DNA of 64,000 nt from Pelagovum pacificum (GTDB taxonomy: Bacteria; Pseudomonadota; Alphaproteobacteria; Rhodobacterales; Rhodobacteraceae): assembly GCF_016134045.1 (NCBI RefSeq), contig NZ_CP065915.1, forward strand, positions 2,356,001-2,420,000, given 5' to 3'. Positions 58,240-64,000 of this stretch are shown piece by piece; positions within the stretch are counted from its first letter, which is position 1, and every line of letters begins with the position of its first letter. The notes under the pieces are model-generated. The model had not been told where the DNA came from, did not search any database, and saw only the letters and a list, made by a program, of their open reading frames with translations. Made by a program: the position numbers and the translations under genes.

Positions 58240-60641
58240 ATGTCTTCCCCCTTCACGACGTCGGGCTGATCGCCCTTCAACGTGTCCTCCCAATTGTCGT
58301 GCGGCCCCTGCGTGGAGCGCGCGTCGGACCCCGCGCCGTCCTTGCTGCGCACCCAGATGTCGCGCTGCGGGAACGGGATCTCGATCCCCTCCTCGGCGAA
58401 ACGGCGCGCGATGGCGTGGTTCATCTCGGTCTGAACCGACAGGATCCAGTTCACGTCGCGCAGGATGGCACGGATCTCGAAGTCGAGCGAACTGTCCCCG
58501 AACCCCTTGAAGAAGACGTACGGCTCCGGATTGTGCAGCACCATCGGATGCTGCCGCGCGATGGAGAGCAGCACGTCGGAGACCATCTCGGTATCGGTGC
58601 CGTAGGCCACCCCGACGGGGACGATGATCCGCCCGACGTTGTTGCCGCGCGTCCAGTTGGTCACGACGTTGGAGACGAGGTCGGCGTTCGGCACGATGAC
58701 GTCGGTGCGGTCGAAGGTCTCGATCCGGGTGGACCGGACGGAGATGTCGCGGACGTAGCCCATCTGGTCGCCGACCTGGATCCAGTCGCCCTCGCCGATC
58801 GGGCGTTCGACGAGCAGGATGATCCCGGAGATGAAGTTCGACACGATATTCTGCAGGCCGAAGCCGATACCGACCGTCAGCGCGGAGGCGACGAGCGCGA
58901 AGTTCGACATGTCGATGCCCGCGCTCGTGATGGCGAAGATCGCGGCGATCATGATGCCGAGGTAGCCGATCCCGACCGCGACCGCGTTCTGGCCACCGAC
59001 ATCGAGCCGGGTCTTGGGCAGCACGGTCGCGCGCAGCGCGCCCTGCACGATCCGGGTCAGCACGTAGCCCCCGGCGAAGACCGCCGCGAAGATCAGCACG
59101 TTGCGCGGCGACAGCGTGGTGTCGCCGACGGTGAAGCCCTCGCGGAACCGGGTCCATGCCTCGGTCAGGTCGGCGACGCGGGCGCCCCAGATCAGGATGA
59201 GGATCGGCAGCGCGATCAGGGCGAGCGCCATCGCGACGAGGACCGGCAACAGGGCGTTCTCCGCCGTCTCCGAGTTGTTGGTGATCAGGATGTAGATGTC
59301 ATAGACCAGCCGCTGAAGCAGCAGCACCACGCCGAACACACCCAGTGTCATCGCCATCGGACGGCCGAGTGCCTCCGCCGCCGCCTCGTAGCCAAGCGCA
59401 GCAAGCAGCGGCGTGGCCACCCCCGCCAGCGTGGCGATGCGGCCCACGGTGCTGATGATCCGGCCGCGATACTTCCGGCCCTCGTCCTCTTCCGTGTCGG
59501 AGATCGGCCGCGCGAGGATGCGGCCGAACTGGAACAGCGCGAAGCCGGTCAGTAGGTGCGCCGGGAACATCACGACCGCCGACGCCTCTGGCGAGCTGTC
59601 GATGGTTGAGAGCATGCTGCGCAGCACGGTCTCCAGCCCGATCGCCCAGCCGAGCAGGTTGGCGAGAAAGCGCGCCCGCATTCGGCCGAGCTCTCCGAAC
59701 TCCAGCGGTCCGGCGCGCCCCTCTCCGTCGCTCGGGAAGTAATGCTCGCCCAGCCACCGGGTGAAGAGGATCAGGATGCCCGCGCCGAGGAGGTCGGGCA
59801 GCATGGCCTCTCCGTGGACCCCGACGAGGCCGGTCGCGATGATCCCGGTGAACAGCGCCAGAAGCCCGATGGAGGGCAAGATGAACTTGCCGGTCGACAG
59901 CAGGAAGGACAGCACCCCGTGCGATCGCCCGCCCCGTCGGTTCACCCGCGCGTTCAGCCGCCGCATCCAGAGCCGCCCGCGCATCAGCAGCACCGTTGCC
60001 ACGACCACGAAGATCAGGATGGCCGGCAGGTTGTCGAAGAGCTCGCGCTGGCGGACTTCGTTGCTGATCGAGTTTTTGGTCTCCGACGCGAGAGTCGCGA
60101 TACCGCGCTGCAAGGTGAGCACGCCATCGCCCCATGTCGTCGGGTTCAGCGGCATCGGCCCCCGCCCGGCGAGCGAGCGCGTCTGCCGCATCCGGATCAG
60201 CGCGTCGATTTCGCCGATCAGGCCGTTGGCCTGCACGTAGGTTTCGTTGGCGAGCCGCACCGGCGCCATCAGATCGTTCAGGCGCGACCGAAGCTCCGCC
60301 CGGCGCTCGGTGATCGCCTCCGGCTCGCTACCGCCCTCCTCGGGCGGCTCGCCGAGCGCCTCGATCTGCTGCTCGAGCGTGGCGATGCGGGCCGAGTTCT
60401 GGCCCTGCGCCTGCTCGAACCGGGTGCGATAGCCGGCGATCTCGTTGCGGAGTTGCTCGAACGCGAAGGTCGAGGCGCGCCGGTTGTCGATCGCAAGCTC
60501 TGCCCGCTCGACCACGCTCTCCCACGACAGAAGGTCGGGGACCTCTTCCCTGTTGACCGGAGAATCCACCTGCGCCAGCGCCGCCGGCCCGGCCAGGATG
60601 GCCAGCGCCAGCAGAAGCGCCGCGACCAGGCGGGAGGTCAT
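58236..60641 (-). CDS. MscS-family mechanosensitive channel with DUF3772
   Basis: This 801-residue inner-membrane channel opens on membrane tension to release solutes. It has a signal peptide (ALLLALAILAGPAALAQ) and a periplasmic coiled-coil DUF3772 domain (YRTRFEQAQGQNSARIATLE, through residue about 190). About ten membrane helices follow, then the MscS core with the pore helix region VASALTVGIGFGLQNIVSNF. The beta domain is IGEGDWIQVGDQMGYVRDIS and IVPNADLVSN. It belongs to the large MscM/YbdG-type group common in Rhodobacteraceae. It overlaps cysK and alaX by 4 bp each. Confidence 0.92.
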   Translation of the reverse strand: MTSRLVAALLLALAILAGPAALAQVDSPVNREEVPDLLSWESVVERAELAIDNRRASTFAFEQLRNEIAGYRTRFEQAQGQNSARIATLEQQIEALGEPPEEGGSEPEAITERRAELRSRLNDLMAPVRLANETYVQANGLIGEIDALIRMRQTRSLAGRGPMPLNPTTWGDGVLTLQRGIATLASETKNSISNEVRQRELFDNLPAILIFVVVATVLLMRGRLWMRRLNARVNRRGGRSHGVLSFLLSTGKFILPSIGLLALFTGIIATGLVGVHGEAMLPDLLGAGILILFTRWLGEHYFPSDGEGRAGPLEFGELGRMRARFLANLLGWAIGLETVLRSMLSTIDSSPEASAVVMFPAHLLTGFALFQFGRILARPISDTEEDEGRKYRGRIISTVGRIATLAGVATPLLAALGYEAAAEALGRPMAMTLGVFGVVLLLQRLVYDIYILITNNSETAENALLPVLVAMALALIALPILILIWGARVADLTEAWTRFREGFTVGDTTLSPRNVLIFAAVFAGGYVLTRIVQGALRATVLPKTRLDVGGQNAVAVGIGYLGIMIAAIFAITSAGIDMSNFALVASALTVGIGFGLQNIVSNFISGIILLVERPIGEGDWIQVGDQMGYVRDISVRSTRIETFDRTDVIVPNADLVSNVVTNWTRGNNVGRIIVPVGVAYGTDTEMVSDVLLSIARQHPMVLHNPEPYVFFKGFGDSSLDFEIRAILRDVNWILSVQTEMNHAIARRFAEEGIEIPFPQRDIWVRSKDGAGSDARSTQGPHDNWEDTLKGDQPDVVKGEDI

Positions 60642-61672
60642 GCGTCCTCGAACACGCCGGGGAGGTCGTCGGGCGTGCCGTCCATCCAGCCGGGCACGGG
60701 CAGGTCCTTGGACCGCAGGAACTCGGGGTTGAACAGCTTGGACTGGTAGCGCGTGCCGTAGTCGCAGAGGATCGTCACGATGGTGTGGCCCGGCCCCAGC
60801 TCCTTGGCGAGGCGCATCGCCCCCGCGATGTTGATGCCGGAAGAACCGCCAACGCAGAGCCCCTCGTCCTTCAGCAGGTCGAAGACGATCGGCAGGGCCT
60901 CCTCGTCGCTCACCTTGTAGCAGAAGTCGGGCATGAAGCCTTCGAGGTTCTTCGTGATACGGCCATTGCCGATCCCCTCGGTGATCGAGGTGCCGGACAT
61001 ATCGGCCTCGCCCGACTGGAGCAGCGACATAACCCCGGAGCCGCCCGGATCGGCGAGCGCGATCTTCACGCCCTTGGGCTGAAGCGCCATGCCGACGCCA
61101 GCCAGCGTGCCGCCGGTGCCGACGGCAGAGACGAAGCCGTCGACCTTGCCGCCGGTCTGCTCCCAGATCTCGGGGCCGGTGCCGTCGATGTGGGCATCGC
61201 GGTTGGCGGTGTTGTCGAACTGGTTCGCCCAGATGACGCCGTGCGTGCTGTCCTTGGCAAGCGTCTCGGCCAGCCGGCCGGAGTAGCGGACATAGTTGTT
61301 CGGGTTGCGGTAAGGCACGGCCGGCACCTGTACGAGCTGCGCGCCCGCGAGCCGGATCATGTCCTTCTTTTCCTGGCTCTGGGTCTCTGGGATCACGATG
61401 ATGGTCTTGAAGCCCATCGACGCGCCCACGACAGCGAGCCCGATGCCGGTGTTGCCGGCGGTGCCCTCGACGATCGTGCCGCCGGGCAGCAGCTCACCGC
61501 GCTCGATGGCGTCGGTGATGATCGAGAGCGCGGCCCGGTCTTTCACGGACTGGCCGGGGTTCATGAATTCGCACTTGCCGAGGATCGTGCAGCCCGTCTC
61601 TTCCGAGGCGCGGCGCAACTTGATCAGCGGCGTGTTTCCCACGGCGGTGGCGAGGTCGGGTTTGAACTGCAT
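60638..61672 (-). CDS. cysK: Cysteine synthase A
   Basis: This 344-residue pyridoxal-phosphate enzyme makes cysteine from O-acetylserine and sulfide. The PLP lysine lies in MNPGQSVKDRAA (Lys44), with the substrate loop GTAGNTGIGLAVVGASMG and the phosphate-binding GTGGTLAGVG. It is adjacent to trgB and trgA; in Rhodobacter sphaeroides the trgAB-cysK locus is linked to tellurite resistance. The gene overlaps the channel gene by 4 bp, suggesting one transcript. It is fully intact. Confidence 0.95.
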   Translation of the reverse strand: MQFKPDLATAVGNTPLIKLRRASEETGCTILGKCEFMNPGQSVKDRAALSIITDAIERGELLPGGTIVEGTAGNTGIGLAVVGASMGFKTIIVIPETQSQEKKDMIRLAGAQLVQVPAVPYRNPNNYVRYSGRLAETLAKDSTHGVIWANQFDNTANRDAHIDGTGPEIWEQTGGKVDGFVSAVGTGGTLAGVGMALQPKGVKIALADPGGSGVMSLLQSGEADMSGTSITEGIGNGRITKNLEGFMPDFCYKVSDEEALPIVFDLLKDEGLCVGGSSGINIAGAMRLAKELGPGHTIVTILCDYGTRYQSKLFNPEFLRSKDLPVPGWMDGTPDDLPGVFEDA

Positions 61673-61724
61673 CGTAGCCTCCTGATGCGCTGCTGGGACG
61701 GTTTAGGTTCGCACGCCGGCGAAC

Positions 61725-62834
61725 TCAACCCGAGGCGCGCAACCGCTCGCGATGCCGTGCGAGCCAGAGCAGCATCATCACCAGCGGTCCGACGTTGATC
61801 TCACCGCTGTCGACAAGCGCCATCGCGCGGTCGAAGGACATCACGTGGCTCTTGATGTCCTCATGTTCCTCCTCCGCACCACCGAGCCTCTGGTCGGCCC
61901 CGGAGAGGTCGGCAAGCCCAAGAAAACAATGGAAATAGTCCGTGTTGTAGCCCGGCGATGAATAGACCGAGGAGATCGGCAGGACTTCGCGGATGCCGAG
62001 GCCCGCCTCCTCGATCGCCTCGCGGACGGCGCCCTCTTCCGGCGTTTCGCCCGCGTCGACCATTCCCGCGACTGGTTCCAGCACAAGGGGATGTGGATCA
62101 CCGCGCATAAGCGGACCGAAGCGCAGCTGCTCGATCAGCAGCACCTGATCCGTCGCCGGATCGTAGGGCAGGATCAGAGTCGCATCGAACGACACGAAAC
62201 ATTCCCGGCCGAGCTCCGGGCTCAGCGCACCGTCGAACCGGCGATGTCGGAAGGTAAACCGCCGCATCCGAAAGAAGCCGTCGTAGCCCGTGGAGGTCGA
62301 AGTGATGTCGACCGGGTTGTCCGACCCGCGCACTTCGGTCGGCGCGGGTTTCACCAGTTCGGCCCGGATCCAGCCGCGCGCCTCGATACCGTGGTGCACC
62401 GCGATCATGTCCTCGACCGGCTGGCCGGCCTCGAACCGCTCCATGATCTCGACCGCCGATTCCACGGTGGCCGCCGCCCAGCGCGCCACCCAGGCGTCCA
62501 AATCCCACGGGTCGCCCGACAAGACGGACCGGTCACCCGGCATGTAGACCTCGGCCCGCACCGGACCGTCCCCCGTGCTGACCTCGACCTCCTTCACGGC
62601 GTAGAGCGTGCCGCCCTCGTAATAGTCGAGCCGTGCCCGCTCCTGCGGCGTGACGTCGAGCAGCAGGCCCGGCACGTCGCCCCCACCGGTGGCGAGGCCC
62701 GGATAGCGCTGCCCGTCGACGCCGCGCACTTCATGCCCGGCCAGCACACCGGACGGCAGCTCGCCCGGGTCACGGCCGAGCACATGCGTCAGCAGCGGGC
62801 GGTGCCGCAGCGTCCCATAAAGGAAGAGCGTCAT
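61725..62834 (-). CDS. trgB: GGCT-NUDIX fusion protein (TrgB-like)
   Basis: This 369-residue protein has an N-terminal gamma-glutamylcyclotransferase-like (AIG2) domain (FLYGTLRHRPLLTHVLG, LDYYEGGTLYAVKEV). A C-terminal NUDIX hydrolase domain follows, with the box GMVDAGETPEEGAVREAIEE completed by AGL. The NUDIX part belongs to the ADP-ribose pyrophosphatase group (YSSPGYNTDYFHCFL). In Rhodobacter the trgB product of the tellurite locus has this NUDIX architecture. It follows trgA by 1 bp and precedes cysK by about 50 bp. Confidence 0.9.
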   Translation of the reverse strand: MTLFLYGTLRHRPLLTHVLGRDPGELPSGVLAGHEVRGVDGQRYPGLATGGGDVPGLLLDVTPQERARLDYYEGGTLYAVKEVEVSTGDGPVRAEVYMPGDRSVLSGDPWDLDAWVARWAAATVESAVEIMERFEAGQPVEDMIAVHHGIEARGWIRAELVKPAPTEVRGSDNPVDITSTSTGYDGFFRMRRFTFRHRRFDGALSPELGRECFVSFDATLILPYDPATDQVLLIEQLRFGPLMRGDPHPLVLEPVAGMVDAGETPEEGAVREAIEEAGLGIREVLPISSVYSSPGYNTDYFHCFLGLADLSGADQRLGGAEEEHEDIKSHVMSFDRAMALVDSGEINVGPLVMMLLWLARHRERLRASG

Positions 62835-62835
62835 G

Positions 62836-63279
62836 TCAGCGATAGGTCCGGCCCGCGATTTCCGTGACGATGCCGCCGATGATACCGACGCCGAGGATGG
62901 TGCCCCAGATCTCGTAGGTAGAGATGAAGGTCAGGTGGACGACCATCTTGTCGAACACATCTACCACCGCCGCCATCGGGCCGGGATAGAGCATGTTCAG
63001 GCTGTCGAGGATCATCTCGTAGAAGCTGAGCAGGAAAACCGCCCAGAGCAAAGTGATGACCGCACCCGTTAGTCCGACCCCCATCATCGCCGCAAAGCCG
63101 AGGCCGGCGCGGCTGCCGACGATCGACCAGCCGCAGAACAGGCCCACCACGGCGGTGAACTCGGCGAAGCGACCGGGATCGGCGTCCTCCGGCAGCATCG
63201 GTTCGATCAGGTACTCCGAGACGTACCACGCCAGCGCGGCGTAGAAGATGGCCGCCGCAAGGCGTGCGAACGTCGGCAT
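62836..63279 (-). CDS. trgA: TrgA-family membrane protein (tellurite resistance)
   Basis: This 147-residue protein has about four membrane helices. The family pattern is MPTFARLAAAIFYAALAWYV, then FAEFTAVVGLFCGWSIVGSR and MLYPGPMAAVVDVFDKMVVH. TrgA proteins are restricted to Rhodobacterales and are linked to tellurite tolerance together with trgB and cysK. The gene is directly followed by trgB. It is good taxonomic evidence for the host. Confidence 0.9.
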   Translation of the reverse strand: MPTFARLAAAIFYAALAWYVSEYLIEPMLPEDADPGRFAEFTAVVGLFCGWSIVGSRAGLGFAAMMGVGLTGAVITLLWAVFLLSFYEMILDSLNMLYPGPMAAVVDVFDKMVVHLTFISTYEIWGTILGVGIIGGIVTEIAGRTYR

Positions 63280-63312
63280 GTCCTGTCCCTCCTGCTCTCG
63301 CGGAAGGCCGGG

Positions 63313-64000
63313 TCAGGCTGGCCGCTCCACGGTGATCTGCGTCACGTCGCAGTTGCTACTATGAAAGGTCGCCGCGCAAGAGGTGAGATAGACATTCCAG
63401 AGCCGCCGGAACCGCTCGTCGAAGCCGAGGCGGGCGATATCGTCCCACTTCTCGTTGAAGGTCTCGTGCCAGCGCCGCAGCGTGATGGAGTAGCTCTCGC
63501 CGAAGTCCATCTTCTTCGCCAGTTTCAGGCCGGCGTCCGCGATCTCTTCCTTCAGGCGCTTCGGAGCGGGCAGCATACCGCCCGGAAAGACGTACTTCTG
63601 GATAAAATCGACGCCCTTGCGGTAGCTCTCCCACCGCTCGTCGCGGACGGTGATGATCTGTAGCGTGGCATTGCGGCCGGGCTTCAGCCGATCGCGCAGC
63701 GTCTGGAAGTAGACGGGCCAGTATTGCTCGCCCACCGCCTCGAACATCTCGATGCTGGCGATACCGTCGTAAGAGCCCGTCTCGTCCCGGTAGTCCTGCA
63801 GTTTGAATTCGACCTGATCCTCGAGACCCGCCTTGCGGATCCGCTCGACGGCGAAATCGTACTGTTCCTTGCTGATGGTCAGTCCGGTGACCTTCAGGCC
63901 CCGCTCCTTCGCGGCGTATTCCGCGAAGCCGCCCCAGCCGCAGCCGATCTCGAGCACGTGGTCGCCGGGCTTCGCGCCCATCTGGTCGACCATCGCCGCA
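63313..64000 (-). CDS. cfa: Cyclopropane-fatty-acyl-phospholipid synthase, C-terminal part
   Basis: The last 230 or so residues of an S-adenosylmethionine-dependent fatty-acid cyclopropane synthase are encoded here. The start lies outside the window. The SAM motif VLEIGCGWGGFAEYAA, the ITISKEQ-like GLTISKEQYDFA, EMFEAVGEQYWPVYF and the later YVFPGGMLPAP with FGESYSITLRRW are all typical. The enzyme modifies membrane lipids under stress. The C-terminal end (VTQITVERPA) is intact. Confidence 0.92.
   Translation of the reverse strand, partial: AAMVDQMGAKPGDHVLEIGCGWGGFAEYAAKERGLKVTGLTISKEQYDFAVERIRKAGLEDQVEFKLQDYRDETGSYDGIASIEMFEAVGEQYWPVYFQTLRDRLKPGRNATLQIITVRDERWESYRKGVDFIQKYVFPGGMLPAPKRLKEEIADAGLKLAKKMDFGESYSITLRRWHETFNEKWDDIARLGFDERFRRLWNVYLTSCAATFHSSNCDVTQITVERPA

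Noticed and set aside
58240-59157. A long minus-strand extension of the AlaX frame
   Set aside because: It runs through the MscS gene in another frame with Arg/Asp-rich low-complexity translation; the AlaX domain begins at 58,239 with a start overlapping the upstream stop.

Overview
The window suggests a chromosome segment from a GC-rich alphaproteobacterium of the Rhodobacteraceae/Roseobacter type. The best support is the right flank, where trgA, a trgB-like GGCT-NUDIX protein and cysK sit together, as in the Rhodobacter tellurite locus. That flank is ordinary core genome (about 56.6-64 kb): tRNA-Ser(GGA), an M35-like peptidase, an AlaX editing protein, an MscS channel, cysK, trgB, trgA and the start of a cyclopropane-fatty-acid synthase gene. 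The left edge (1-585) holds the end of a sugar-type ABC substrate-binding protein gene, cut into by mobile DNA. Everything between is accessory.

The backbone of the accessory region is two related, degraded prophage- or satellite-like elements in direct orientation: copy A (about 568-11,536) and copy B (about 31,812-44,765). Both carry, in order, lysis genes (only an endolysin fragment in A), a small serine recombinase, two small-terminase-like genes, a small membrane protein and a ParB-domain DNA methyltransferase. A variable cargo slot follows, then an HTH protein, a small coupled ORF, DUF2924, a large serine recombinase and a ParB/KorB-like HTH protein. No large terminase, portal, capsid or working tail gene is present in either copy. 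The terminase block is nearly identical in A and B at a constant offset of 30,683 bp, and the integrase block is similar at an offset of 33,804 bp. The cargo differs completely. Copy A carries one unknown 306-aa gene. Copy B carries a two-gene unit made of an unknown 260-aa protein and a 625-aa QueC-like PP-loop enzyme. This is the most likely undescribed defence or modification system in the window.

Between the two copies (11.9-31.8 kb) lies a metal-resistance island. A minus-strand cluster encodes a small Cys/His protein, cytochrome c, Tat-exported multicopper oxidase, a second cytochrome c, DUF305 and glutaredoxin-MauE. Then come a PAS/HWE histidine kinase and a MerR-YnfA pair divergent from a Zn/Cd P-type ATPase with a 19-bp-spacer MerR promoter. 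A plus-strand cluster follows: small His/Met/Cys protein, multicopper oxidase, short membrane protein, DUF305, DUF302, TVP38-like, APC permease, Cu P-type ATPase and DUF411. The products together would export and oxidise copper or silver and pump out Zn/Cd.

To the right of copy B (44.7-56.6 kb) are a SnoaL-like gene, a decayed PHB-depolymerase pseudogene, a polar amino-acid ABC transporter and a defence-island-like stretch of visibly lower GC. That stretch holds an unknown gene coupled to an IrrE-like protein with a degenerate zinc site, an Mrr-type nuclease, and a Septu-like ATPase plus HNH nuclease pair. It ends with a six-unit 46-bp tandem repeat and the tRNA-Ser gene. A diverged copy of the tRNA-Ser 3' flank at 19.06-19.24 kb suggests an old island boundary. 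Many intergenic gaps contain fragments of a degenerate repeat family typical of such genomes.
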